Shown here in pieces: positions 1 through 7,243 of a DNA stretch of 21,605 nt. Source of the stretch: JBHHXG01 sp046756985 (lineage in GTDB: Bacteria; Pseudomonadota; Zetaproteobacteria; Mariprofundales; Mariprofundaceae); contig JBHHXG010000026.1 in NCBI GenBank assembly GCA_046756985.1, positions 1 through 21,605 of the forward strand. Reading direction: 5' to 3'. The notes beneath the pieces are model-generated. The model had not been told where the DNA came from. It ran no database searches and saw only the letters and a program-made list of their open reading frames with translations. The first letter of the stretch is position 1. Every line of letters starts with the position of its first letter. A program made the position numbers and the translations under genes.

Positions 1-99
1 TGCGCCAGTCCAAGTCCTACATTTCCACGCATGGAATAAAGGCAATCTGTCTGGCTGTAAATATTGTCAAATGTGAGCTAAAGTTGCATGATATAAGGC

Positions 100-663
100 A
101 TGCCGCGATTGTTCATAAAACGCCTCATGCCAGATCATGAAAAGATTAAGAATCACAGCCACTTACAGATTTTTGGTAAAGTATTGCATGACCCTGCGCT
201 GTGGCATCTGAACCGGCACTCTGTGGCGAAGGCCTTTTTCATCGGCTTGCTTATCGCGTTTGTTCCGCTGCCGGCCCAGATGATCATGGCCGCAGGCCTG
301 GCCATTCTCGTACACGCCAATCTGCCCATTGCCGTAGCGCTGGTATGGCTGACCAATCCGTTAACCATGCCGCCGATGTTTTACAGTGCCTATCAACTGG
401 GTGCATGGCTTATGGGTATTCCCGAACAGGGTTTCAATTTCGAACTGTCGTGGGAGTGGTTCGGGCAGAGCATGAGCAGCATATGGCAGCCCCTTCTCCT
501 GGGTAGCCTGATATGCGGCATTGCCAGTGGTATCATCGGCTATATCAGCATTCAGTGGATGTGGCGTGTTATGGTAGTACGGCGCTGGAAGAAGCGGCAC
601 CATCACAGTCGTGAATCTCTGAAGACAGCGCTGCGCCATGACTCGGATAAGGTAATCTTGTAG
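100..663 (+). CDS. DUF2062 family inner-membrane protein
   Basis: 187 aa. The N-terminus (basic MPRLFIKR, then PDHEKIKNH and LHDPALWHLNR) followed by a hydrophobic block with TNPLTMPPMFY is what I recall of the DUF2062 family, whose function is unknown. I see hydrophobic stretches at about residues 45-60, 63-85 and 132-152, so it is probably an inner-membrane protein with several spans; the tail is basic (RRWKKRHHH). The ATG at 100 is preferred over the ATG at 127 because the PRLFIKRLMPDHEK segment looks family-typical. There is no clear Shine-Dalgarno sequence. An extended -10-like TGATATAAG at 89-97 would place transcription initiation almost on the start codon, which is odd and may be chance. 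The family is fairly certain, the cellular role is not. Confidence 0.85.
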   Translation: MPRLFIKRLMPDHEKIKNHSHLQIFGKVLHDPALWHLNRHSVAKAFFIGLLIAFVPLPAQMIMAAGLAILVHANLPIAVALVWLTNPLTMPPMFYSAYQLGAWLMGIPEQGFNFELSWEWFGQSMSSIWQPLLLGSLICGIASGIIGYISIQWMWRVMVVRRWKKRHHHSRESLKTALRHDSDKVIL

Positions 664-769
664 CCGGGACATGCCTGTGGTTAATAATTTTTTAACATGA
701 ATCGAGGCAAAATACACTGCTAGATATTGACTGACAGACGTTACTGAAAACAGAAACTTGGAGATAATG

Positions 770-1060
770 ATGAAACAGCTGATTTTACCACTTGTGCTGG
801 CGCTTTTTCTGCCATTAACAGCACAGGGTTTCGAGTTTGCCGATAAGGCGGAATGGCACTTCAAACGCCTGGACACGAATCACGATAATGTCGTCTCTGA
901 AAAGGAATATATGCACACCGTCAAGGTGCGCTTTGACGGTATTGACACAAATTCGGATGGTGTGCTGAGCTCTGATGAGATGCGTGCGCACTGGCAGACC
1001 AAGCAACGGAAAATGGAAAAGTACCTGAATGAAGAAAACGGTGAGCACGATCGCGATTAG
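770..1060 (+). CDS. Secreted EF-hand calcium-binding protein
   Basis: 96 aa if translation starts at 770. A GGAG at 760-763 sits 6 nt before this ATG; an adjacent ATG at 767 and a TTG at 758 are less well placed. Residues 1-20 form a signal peptide (MKQLILPLVLALFLPLTAQG), so the protein should be periplasmic or secreted. Two canonical EF-hand loops follow: DTNHDNVVSEKE at about 35-46 and DTNSDGVLSSDE at about 59-70, each with the acidic or Asn residues at loop positions 1, 3 and 5 and Glu at 12. The C-terminus is short, charged and probably helical. Calcium binding follows from the motif; the target is unknown. It appears to be a single-gene unit closed by the terminator at 1084-1114. Confidence 0.85.
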   Translation: MKQLILPLVLALFLPLTAQGFEFADKAEWHFKRLDTNHDNVVSEKEYMHTVKVRFDGIDTNSDGVLSSDEMRAHWQTKQRKMEKYLNEENGEHDRD

Positions 1061-1083
1061 TAGATGACAGCTATCTTTCTCAG

Positions 1084-1114
1084 AGCCGGCCTGCTGAGCA
1101 GGCCGGCTTTTTTT
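1084..1114 (+). terminator. Rho-independent terminator after the EF-hand gene
   Basis: A perfect 11-bp G+C-rich stem (AGCCGGCCTGC at 1084-1094 pairing with 1098-1108), a 3-nt TGA loop and seven T residues at 1108-1114. It lies 23 nt after the EF-hand stop codon and just before the fructosamine-kinase-like gene, separating the two transcription units. Confidence 0.92.
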
Positions 1115-1143
1115 ATGGGCTGATGACCGATACAGTGGAACAC

Positions 1144-2022
1144 ATGTGGGATGATATCAGCCGAGCGATTGAGAAGGCATGTGGACAGCGGTTTGCCATT
1201 CGGCACAGGCGCCCGGTCGGTGGTGGCTGCATCAATGCCGGTTACCGGCTTGAAGGCGATGACCAGCGTTATTTCATCAAGCTCAATAGTGCGGATAAAC
1301 TGGACATGTTTGCCGCTGAAGCCGAAGGACTTGCCGACATGGCTGCAGCCCATGCGGTGCGTGTGCCCGAGCCGGTTTGCTGGGGTACCGCAGGAGACCG
1401 TTCATTTCTGGTCATGGAATACATTGAGTTCGGTGGCCGCGTGAAAAATGCCTCCAGCAGGCTGGGTGAGCAGCTGGCGTCCATGCATCGTAAGACTTCC
1501 GGCACCTACGGGTGGCACCGCGACAACACCATTGGTTCGACTCCCCAAATCAATACCGTCAGTAATAACTGGGCCAGCTTCTGGCGGCAACACCGGCTGG
1601 GTCTTCAACTGGAATTGCTGGCACAAAAAGGCATTGGCGGAAGCCTGCAGCAGAAGGGTCAGAAATTACTGGCTGATCTGAATGTATTTTTTGGCGAGCA
1701 TAAACCTGAAGCATCATTGCTACATGGCGATCTGTGGGGTGGCAATCAGGCCGTGGATGCGAAAGGTAATCCCGTCATCTTCGATCCGGCTGTTTATTAT
1801 GGTGACCGTGAGGCCGATATTGCCATGACCGAATTGTTTGGTGGCTTTCCTGCTGCATTTTATGACGCCTATAACACGGCCTGGCCACTGGATTCAGGCT
1901 ATAGCGTGCGAAAAACCCTCTATAACCTTTATCATATCCTGAACCATGCCAATCTGTTTGGTGGCGGCTATGCCGTTCAGGCCGAAGGCATGATGGACCG
2001 TTTGCTGGCCGAGCTGCATTGA
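1144..2022 (+). CDS. Fructosamine/ketosamine-3-kinase family protein (YniA-like)
   Basis: 292 aa from ATG 1144; the frame is also open from ATG 1123 (299 aa). I chose 1144 because family members such as E. coli YniA (about 286 aa) begin with MW at this point. The fold is that of the aminoglycoside-phosphotransferase/protein-kinase superfamily. Visible motifs are a glycine-rich GGGCINAGY (about 26-34), FIK with the probable ATP-contacting Lys near 46, catalytic-loop HGDLWGGN (194-201) and the metal-binding DPAVYYGDRE (214-223). Homologues phosphorylate sugar adducts on lysines (protein deglycation) or ribulosamines; the physiological substrate here is inferred. The stop codon overlaps the start of the HIT-domain gene, so the two are almost certainly cotranscribed. 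No obvious promoter is seen between the upstream terminator and this gene. Confidence 0.9.
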   Translation: MWDDISRAIEKACGQRFAIRHRRPVGGGCINAGYRLEGDDQRYFIKLNSADKLDMFAAEAEGLADMAAAHAVRVPEPVCWGTAGDRSFLVMEYIEFGGRVKNASSRLGEQLASMHRKTSGTYGWHRDNTIGSTPQINTVSNNWASFWRQHRLGLQLELLAQKGIGGSLQQKGQKLLADLNVFFGEHKPEASLLHGDLWGGNQAVDAKGNPVIFDPAVYYGDREADIAMTELFGGFPAAFYDAYNTAWPLDSGYSVRKTLYNLYHILNHANLFGGGYAVQAEGMMDRLLAELH

Positions 2023-2438
2023 GTGTTTTTACTCTGCATCCGCGTCTGCAGGCCGACACGCTGTTTGTAGGGGATTTGCCGCTTTGTACGGTGCGGTTGA
2101 TGAATCATCGCGCTTATCCATGGCTGATTCTCATTCCGCGCCGGGAAGGTGTCAGTGAACTGCATCAGTTGAATGAGCCTGATCAGCATCAGTTACTTGT
2201 GGAAAGCGCACAGGTCTCGAAGGTATTGGAAGAGTTGTTCCAGCCGGATAAACTTAATGTAGCAGCGCTTGGCAATGTTGTGCCGCAATTTCACTGGCAT
2301 ATTGTTGCCCGTTTCAAGGGCGATGCTGCATGGCCCGGCCCTGTCTGGGGCCATGAGGAGTACAGCAAATACGCTGCAGATGAGAAAGAAGCGCTGATTC
2401 TGCAACTGCAATGCGCGCTGTTCCCTTCCAAAGGGTGA
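2019..2438 (+). CDS. HIT-domain protein (nucleotide hydrolase/transferase superfamily)
   Basis: 139 aa, starting at a TTG that overlaps the preceding TGA stop by 4 nt (TTGA), which indicates translational coupling to the kinase-like gene. Family-typical segments are YPWLILIPR (about 33-41), FQPDKLNVAALGNVVPQ (74-90) and QFHWHIVARF (90-99). The active-site triad has the form Q-x-H-x-H (Q90, H92, H94), with Gln in place of the first His of the canonical HxHxH. I recall this substitution from short proteobacterial members of the family, so it need not mean loss of function. HIT proteins act on nucleotides joined through phosphate; the substrate is unknown. No in-frame ATG or GTG gives a better start. 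Confidence 0.87.
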   Translation: MSVFTLHPRLQADTLFVGDLPLCTVRLMNHRAYPWLILIPRREGVSELHQLNEPDQHQLLVESAQVSKVLEELFQPDKLNVAALGNVVPQFHWHIVARFKGDAAWPGPVWGHEEYSKYAADEKEALILQLQCALFPSKG

Positions 2439-2496
2439 GGGCAAGCGCATCCAGCCTGTTTCTCGCTGTTCAGAATGATTCTTCTGAACCATGCGC

Positions 2497-2525
2497 ATGG
2501 TCTTCCGGTCTTGACATGCTATAAT
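2497..2525 (+). promoter_or_regulatory. Extended -10 promoter of the PA2779/PA2778-like pair
   Basis: A perfect extended -10 element, TGCTATAAT (TGnTATAAT), lies at 2517-2525, with only a weak -35 (TGGTCT, 2497-2502) at 17-bp spacing, as is usual for extended -10 promoters. The predicted start near 2532 gives a leader of about 45 nt ending in a strong Shine-Dalgarno (AAGGGGAGG, 2566-2573). The TTGACA at 2511-2516 is too close to this -10 to be its partner. An 8-bp inverted repeat (2468-2475 with 2482-2489) lies just upstream and has no T-tract, so it could be an operator. Confidence 0.7.
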
Positions 2526-2577
2526 ATGTGGACTTCGATACGAAAATATTGCGCACTAACAAATAAGGGGAGGAACT

Positions 2578-2976
2578 ATGCCAATAATGTTCAGAAAAAT
2601 ATGCAGTTCATTGATGATTGTTTCCATGTTGATGATAAGTCTTCCAATGCCCCATGCCTATGCGGCCATGGTTGGTACCGAGCAGGTCGTGCAAGCGCAG
2701 TCAACAGGGCATGCGCACGATCAGATTATGGTTTTCCTGGAGCAGGCCGAGGTGCAACAGCAATTGCAGGCTCTGGGTGTTGCGCCCGATGATGCCAAAG
2801 CGAGAGTGGCAAGCCTTACTGAAAGTGAGATGAACATGCTGGCAAACAGGATCGAACAGTTGCCGGCGGGCGGGGATGTCGTTGGTACGATAGCAGGGGT
2901 CATTCTCATCATCTTTCTTGTGCTGTTGTTTACCGACATCATTGGCGTGACGGATGTTTTCTCGTTCGTGAATTAG
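2578..2976 (+). CDS. PA2779-family small exported protein with a C-terminal membrane span
   Basis: 132 aa with an excellent ribosome binding site. Residues 1-29 form a signal peptide (MFRKICSS, a hydrophobic core, then AYA before A30). The mature part is a hydrophilic, probably helical region (about 31-96) rich in Gln, Glu and Ala, then LPAGGD (95-100), then a hydrophobic span (about 101-122) and the ending GVTDVFSFVN. I recall this pattern (AGV-PxDAxARVxxLT, LPAGGD, GVTDVFPF) from the Pseudomonas PA2779 family of unknown function, usually encoded next to a PA2778-type C39-like peptidase, as it is here. The double glycine at 98-99, preceded by LTESEMNML, resembles the leaders cut by C39 peptidases; that is an inference. 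The gene is followed by a strong intrinsic terminator lying inside the next gene. Confidence 0.85.
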   Translation: MPIMFRKICSSLMIVSMLMISLPMPHAYAAMVGTEQVVQAQSTGHAHDQIMVFLEQAEVQQQLQALGVAPDDAKARVASLTESEMNMLANRIEQLPAGGDVVGTIAGVILIIFLVLLFTDIIGVTDVFSFVN

Positions 2977-2993
2977 CTGATAACCTTCATCCT

Positions 2994-3965
2994 GTGAAAG
3001 AAAGTCATATACTGCGCGCCCGTTTCACCACGGGCGCGCTTTTTTTTGTATTGTTGCTGGGCGGATGTGCAACACCGCAAACCAGAGTTCTGTTGCAAAA
3101 CAAGCCGCAGGCGATTGCTTCTTCCTCAGAAATTTCTGGCGTGCCGTTCTTCCCACAGAGCAAGTACCAGTGTGGCCCCGCCACTCTGGCAATGACATTG
3201 AACTGGGCTGGCGTGAAGGTTACACCTGATCTACTGGTGCCCGAGGTTTTTATCCCGGCAAAGAAGGGAAGTCTGCAGGTGGAGATGATGGTTACCGCCC
3301 GTCGCCATGGCACAGTGGCCTATGTGCTTGAGCCTGAGCTGACGGATATATTGACTGAGATCAGTGCCGGTCATCCGGTGATCGTATTTCAGAATCTTGG
3401 CCTGAGCTGGTACCCCGTCTGGCATTATGCTGTGGCTGTTGGCTATGATCTGAACAGCCAGTACATCTTACTGCATACAGGCACAGATCAGCGACGCAAG
3501 ATCTCATTCAAAACATTTGAACACACCTGGGCACGCGGCGGATACTGGGCCATGCTGACTATGCCTCCAGATCGTTTGCCGCAGACTGCCAGGGAAATCC
3601 CCTACCTGAAGGCCGCGATAGCCCTGGAGAAAACAGGCAAACCTCAACAGGCTATCCAGGCATATGAAGCAGCACTTGCGCGCTGGCCACAAAGTCTTAC
3701 GGCACAGATGGGACGGGGAAATGCATATTATACGCTGGGCGACACTCAGAAGGCAGAACAGGCCTTTTATCAGGCGGCATTGGATCATCCCGAATCTGGC
3801 GCCGCCTTTAATAATCTGGCCCAGACTTATGCAGATCAGAAGCGCTACCGGGAAGCGCTGGCTGCCGCCGAGAAGGCCGTCAAACTGGATTCCGCCTCGG
3901 CCATTTACAAAGAAACATTGAAGGATATCCGGACCTTAATCGAAAGAACATCTGCAACGCGCTGA
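2994..3965 (+). CDS. PA2778-family C39-like cysteine peptidase lipoprotein with TPR repeats
   Basis: 323 aa from GTG 2994. Residues 1-24 form a lipoprotein signal peptide with lipobox LLGGC, so Cys25 should be lipidated and the protein anchored facing the periplasm. A C39-like papain-fold domain follows (about 45-190): FFPQSKYQCGPATLAM carries the probable nucleophile Cys60 and VWHYAVAVGYD the probable catalytic His144. Residues 200-305 hold about three TPR-like helical hairpins. There is no ABC-transporter part, unlike bacteriocin exporters that share the C39 fold. No good Shine-Dalgarno precedes the GTG, and a complete terminator hairpin (3014-3047) sits within the signal-peptide codons. 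A later start would destroy the signal peptide. Only 17 nt separate it from the PA2779-like gene. The substrate is unknown; the neighbour is the obvious candidate. Confidence 0.88.
   Translation: MKESHILRARFTTGALFFVLLLGGCATPQTRVLLQNKPQAIASSSEISGVPFFPQSKYQCGPATLAMTLNWAGVKVTPDLLVPEVFIPAKKGSLQVEMMVTARRHGTVAYVLEPELTDILTEISAGHPVIVFQNLGLSWYPVWHYAVAVGYDLNSQYILLHTGTDQRRKISFKTFEHTWARGGYWAMLTMPPDRLPQTAREIPYLKAAIALEKTGKPQQAIQAYEAALARWPQSLTAQMGRGNAYYTLGDTQKAEQAFYQAALDHPESGAAFNNLAQTYADQKRYREALAAAEKAVKLDSASAIYKETLKDIRTLIERTSATR
3014..3047 (+). terminator. Intrinsic terminator inside the 5' end of the peptidase gene
   Basis: A perfect 10-bp stem GCGCGCCCGT (3014-3023) / ACGGGCGCGC (3030-3039), a 6-nt loop and eight T residues (3040-3047). 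By position it ends the PA2779-like transcript, yet it lies wholly within codons 7-18 of the downstream gene and the T-tract encodes the Phe-Phe of its signal peptide. It would make the peptidase mRNA a read-through product, or act as an attenuator relieved by ribosomes translating the 5' end. Confidence 0.85.
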
Positions 3966-3986
3966 TTCTGGTTCGGGTGCTCTGTG

Positions 3987-4979
3987 TTACTGTGAATTGC
4001 TGGCTGTAAAGATGCTGCGCCTGGGTGCAGGGTAGCCTTCAATGGTGTGGCTGGAATCACCCGGATCGAGAAAATCGTTCAGTGACTCAAAGCGCATCCA
4101 GTCTGTTTTCCGCTGCTCGTCGGTCGTGGTGGCTGAAATATCAACACACCGGATGTTCGCAAATCCTGCGCGGGCCAGCCACAGTTGCAGCATTTTTACC
4201 GAAGGAATAAACCAGACATTGCGCATCTTGGCATAGCGTTTCTCTGGGACTAGGCAGGTGGTTTCGTTGCCATCGACAATCAGCGTTTCCAGCACCAGCT
4301 CACCACCATCATTGAGCAGCCCTTTCAGCTCAATCAGGTGGTCAATCGGCGATTTGCGGTGGTAGAGGATGCCCATCGAAAACACCGTATCGAAGCAGGC
4401 CATGTTAGCTGGCATATGTTCGATACCTGCCGGCAGCATAAATACAGGGGCATCGGGTTGGTAGCGCTTTACCGTCGCAAAATGCATCGAGAACAGTGGC
4501 GCGGGGTCAATGCCGAGTACGAATTTCGCATTTGCTCCGAGCATGCGCCAGAGGTGGTAACCGGAACCCGAACCGACATCGAGCACGGTGCGCCCTTGTA
4601 GTGGAATGATTGCGTCCTTCAGCCGGTTCCATTTCCAGTCCGAACGCCATTCGGTATCAATATGGACACCGAAGATGTCAAACGGTCCCTTGCGCCATGG
4701 ATGCATCTGTTTCAGTGCGGCCTCAATGGCCTGCCCGGACATATCCGTGTCTTCAGCTCTGCCGACCTTCACCGCTGAGGCATTGAAATCCATAATGGAG
4801 GGGGTGACGTCGGGCAGTGCATCGAAGCCAGCCTGCCAGCGCGATAAATCACCATGCCTGAGGATTTTCTCCCATTCCTGCTCGTATAGTGCCATCAATT
4901 CATTGCTAAAGGCTGCCAGCGAGGAATGGGTCAGATGATGGTGCAGCCGTGTTGCTTCGGCCTGTTTGTAGGTCTTCAT
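3987..4979 (-). CDS. cmoB: tRNA U34 carboxymethyltransferase CmoB
   Basis: 330 aa from the ATG at 4979, which overlaps the cmoA stop as ATGA; the frame is open further upstream, but the overlap and family length (E. coli 323 aa) favour this start. CmoB transfers the carboxymethyl group of carboxy-SAM to 5-hydroxyuridine at tRNA position 34, giving cmo5U. Diagnostic segments are PWRKGPF (about 94-100), IDTEWRSDWKW (107-117), the SAM-type loop DVGSGSGYH (134-142), FSMGILYHR, PEKRYAKMRNVWFIPS and the C-terminal FLDPGD and EGYPAPRRS. The match to E. coli CmoB is strong over the whole length. It is convergent with the peptidase gene, with a 21-nt gap and no visible terminator. Confidence 0.96.
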   Translation of the reverse strand: MKTYKQAEATRLHHHLTHSSLAAFSNELMALYEQEWEKILRHGDLSRWQAGFDALPDVTPSIMDFNASAVKVGRAEDTDMSGQAIEAALKQMHPWRKGPFDIFGVHIDTEWRSDWKWNRLKDAIIPLQGRTVLDVGSGSGYHLWRMLGANAKFVLGIDPAPLFSMHFATVKRYQPDAPVFMLPAGIEHMPANMACFDTVFSMGILYHRKSPIDHLIELKGLLNDGGELVLETLIVDGNETTCLVPEKRYAKMRNVWFIPSVKMLQLWLARAGFANIRCVDISATTTDEQRKTDWMRFESLNDFLDPGDSSHTIEGYPAPRRSIFTASNSQ

Positions 4980-5698
4980 TTCTCGGCAATCATCGAGATA
5001 AAATTGAAACACTGAAACCAGGTGTTGGATTCGGAAAAGCCGGCCTGTTTCAGGCGAGTATGGTGTGTGTCCTCGGTTTCCGGAATCAGCACGTTTTCCA
5101 GTGCCGTGCGTTTGCGGCTGATTTCCAGTTCCGAATAGCCCTGTGCGCGTTTGAATGCTTCATGTAATTCGTTTTGCCGCTGATTCTCCTCTTCATCTTC
5201 AAAAGCGATTTTTTCAGACAGAATCAGCACACCGCCGGGCCTTAATTCCTGACAAATCTTCTCCAGCAGTCCAAGGCGTTTTTCTTTTGCCACGAACTGC
5301 AGTACGAAGTTCATCACCACCACCGAGGCGTTGTCGATTTCGGTATCAAGAATATCCTGACAACGAATCTCCACGGTCTTATTTTGAATGGCGTCTTTCA
5401 ATATCTCTTTGCAACGGTCGATCATGGCAGGGGAGTTATCCACGCCGATAATGCTGCAATCCTTACCTGCGCAGCCACGGTTCAGGGCCATCGTTGCTGC
5501 ACCCAAAGAGCAGCCCAGGTCATAAAGATTGCTGCCTTCCTGCGCATACTGATGGGCCAATAGCTCCACCATTTGTAATGTTTGCCCGTATCCCGGCACG
5601 GAACGGTGGATCATGTCGGCAAATACCGATGCCACCTTGTCATCAAAGGTGAAAACACTGCTGTGGGTTTCAGTGGTATAAATGGCGTCGCGGCTCAT
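4976..5698 (-). CDS. cmoA: Carboxy-S-adenosyl-L-methionine synthase CmoA
   Basis: 240 aa. CmoA converts SAM and prephenate to carboxy-SAM, the unusual cofactor consumed by CmoB. Family hallmarks are VFTFDDKVASVFADMIHRSVPGY (about 15-37), the SAM-binding loop YDLGCSLGAAT (59-69), GVDNSPAMIDRC, and NFVLQFVAKEKR followed by ILSEKI. Length is typical (E. coli 247 aa). The ATG at 5698 is preceded only by a weak AGG. The stop overlaps the cmoB start by 4 nt, so the two enzymes of the pathway are translationally coupled. The 111 nt separating it from nhaA show no convincing terminator. Confidence 0.96.
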   Translation of the reverse strand: MSRDAIYTTETHSSVFTFDDKVASVFADMIHRSVPGYGQTLQMVELLAHQYAQEGSNLYDLGCSLGAATMALNRGCAGKDCSIIGVDNSPAMIDRCKEILKDAIQNKTVEIRCQDILDTEIDNASVVVMNFVLQFVAKEKRLGLLEKICQELRPGGVLILSEKIAFEDEEENQRQNELHEAFKRAQGYSELEISRKRTALENVLIPETEDTHHTRLKQAGFSESNTWFQCFNFISMIAEK

Positions 5699-5809
5699 AC
5701 CTGAAACCTGAATGAAAACAGCGGTAGGGGGGAATGGTTACGAGTCATGGGCTTTCTAACCACTGGCTTCTGATATCGTACATACCTTCACCTTGCTTCA
5801 AATGATCTG

Positions 5810-6970
5810 CTACGTTCCCTTTTTCAACACCAGATAACCAATGATTCCCGAGGCAAATGAAGCGATAAGTATGGCAAGTTTATCTGTATATTGAAAAATA
5901 TGGTCATCTTCAAAAGCCAGCGAACTGATAAACAGGCTCATGGTAAATCCGATACCGGTTAATATGGACACCCCATAGAATTGCACCCAATTACTGTTTC
6001 TCGGAAGCTCCGCCAGCCCGAATCTGATCACCAGCCAACTGAAACCGAAAACGCCGAGTTGCTTGCCCATAAATAGCCCCAGCATAATACCCAGCGGTAC
6101 CGACCCTCCCATTTGGCCAAGCGATATTTGCGTGATATTGACGCCCGCATTCACAAAGGCAAATAAGGGCAAGATGAAAAAGGCTACCCAGAAATGCAGA
6201 TTGTGTTCGATCTCTTTTACAGGTGAAATAGGTTGGTTGTTTTCATCTTTTGCATTTAGTGGGATGGTAAATGCCAATGCAACACCTGCCAATGTGGCAT
6301 GAACGCCTGATTTAAGAACGCTCACCCACAATATTGCGCCGACAATGAAGTAAGCAGCTTTTTTCGAGACGCCAAACAGATTGAGCGTGATTAAGACTGC
6401 TAAAGCAACGCCTGCAATGGCAACAGATAACATGGATAGCTCGGCAGTATAAAATAGAGCAATAATAATAATTGCTCCCAGATCATCCATAATAGCTAAT
6501 GCCATCAAGAATATTTTGAGTGAAACCGGAACCCGGTTACCCAACAGCGAAAGGATAGCCAATGCAAATGCAATATCCGTAGCAGTAGGGATGGCCCACC
6601 CATTTACAGCAATCGAGTTGCTCTGGTTAAATATCAGATAGATGGCCGCGGGGACAACCATGCCGCCAATCGCAGCAATACCAGGCAATGCTGCCTGGCC
6701 CAGAGATGATAATTCACCTTCCAGCACTTCCCTTTTCACTTCCAGGCCAATTAACAAAAAGAAAACAGCCATCAGACCATCATTGACCCAATGGTAAAGT
6801 GACTTATCGAGATGCAATGCACCAACCCGTATCCCTACAGGCATATGCAAAAATGATTCATACAATGCTGACATGTCCGTATTACTTAAAATCAGCGCCA
6901 GAACAGTTGCAAATATCAGCAAAATGCCACTTGCTGATTCTTTCTGTATGAATTCTTCGATGCGTTTCAT
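5810..6970 (-). CDS. nhaA: Na+/H+ antiporter NhaA
   Basis: 386 aa, the usual NhaA length (E. coli 388). It is an inner-membrane antiporter that expels Na+ or Li+ in exchange for protons. About 12 hydrophobic segments are seen. Key residues match: IPTATDIAFALAILSLLG has the Asp equivalent to E. coli D133 (here D132), and ALAIMDDLGAIIIIALFYT has the ion-binding pair equivalent to D163/D164 (here D162/D163). FFLLIGLEVKRE and FANAGV-type (FVNAGVNI) signatures are also present. The Shine-Dalgarno AGAAGG lies about 7 nt before the ATG. The gene is visibly richer in A+T than its neighbours (for example the AATAATAATAATT run near 6460), which hints at separate ancestry. Confidence 0.97.
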   Translation of the reverse strand: MKRIEEFIQKESASGILLIFATVLALILSNTDMSALYESFLHMPVGIRVGALHLDKSLYHWVNDGLMAVFFLLIGLEVKREVLEGELSSLGQAALPGIAAIGGMVVPAAIYLIFNQSNSIAVNGWAIPTATDIAFALAILSLLGNRVPVSLKIFLMALAIMDDLGAIIIIALFYTAELSMLSVAIAGVALAVLITLNLFGVSKKAAYFIVGAILWVSVLKSGVHATLAGVALAFTIPLNAKDENNQPISPVKEIEHNLHFWVAFFILPLFAFVNAGVNITQISLGQMGGSVPLGIMLGLFMGKQLGVFGFSWLVIRFGLAELPRNSNWVQFYGVSILTGIGFTMSLFISSLAFEDDHIFQYTDKLAILIASFASGIIGYLVLKKGT

Positions 6971-7243
6971 TTAATAGCCTTCTCTCCAAGTCTTGTAGAA
7001 GCTGTATTCACCGGGGCCAAAAAGCTGTGCCGATAATTCTACAGTCTTTGCCCGTATCTGTATCCGGAATGGTTAAAAATCCGATACTATCGTGCCGCCG
7101 AAAGAAACTTTTAGTGTAATGTTTCTGACACCACCGGGATGTGCTGTTGTCGTAGTTTAGTTTTCAGCAAAAGGTAGCCCAAAGCAAACGCTGCTTCGTT
7201 TCTGCTGGTAATTTACGGCGCTACCTCCAGAGAACACTGCTGC
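6971..7243 (-). promoter_or_regulatory. nhaA upstream region with possible leader and Shine-Dalgarno hairpin
   Basis: 273 nt without a gene. On the minus strand, AGCTTCT (7003-6997) can pair with AGAAGGCT (6983-6976, one bulged G), covering the nhaA Shine-Dalgarno. A -10-like TAGAAT lies at 7041-7036 with only a poor -35, and a 6-bp inverted repeat AGAAAC/GTTTCT sits at 7103-7126. I could not match this stretch to a riboswitch family that I know with confidence. It holds no open reading frame of note. Confidence 0.3.

Noticed and set aside
361..876. 171-aa minus-strand open frame opposite the DUF2062 gene and the start of the EF-hand gene
   Set aside because: It spans two well-supported plus-strand genes and their gap, has no recognisable domain and no ribosome binding site; it is a mirror frame.
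2511..2525. TTGACA at 2511 read as the -35 partner of TATAAT at 2520
   Set aside because: Only 3 nt separate the hexamers; the extended -10 TGCTATAAT explains the promoter without it.
6971..7243. An alkali-metal riboswitch of the nhaA-associated type
   Set aside because: I could not reproduce any conserved motif of those classes by eye; only weak hairpins were seen, so no call is made without a covariance-model search.
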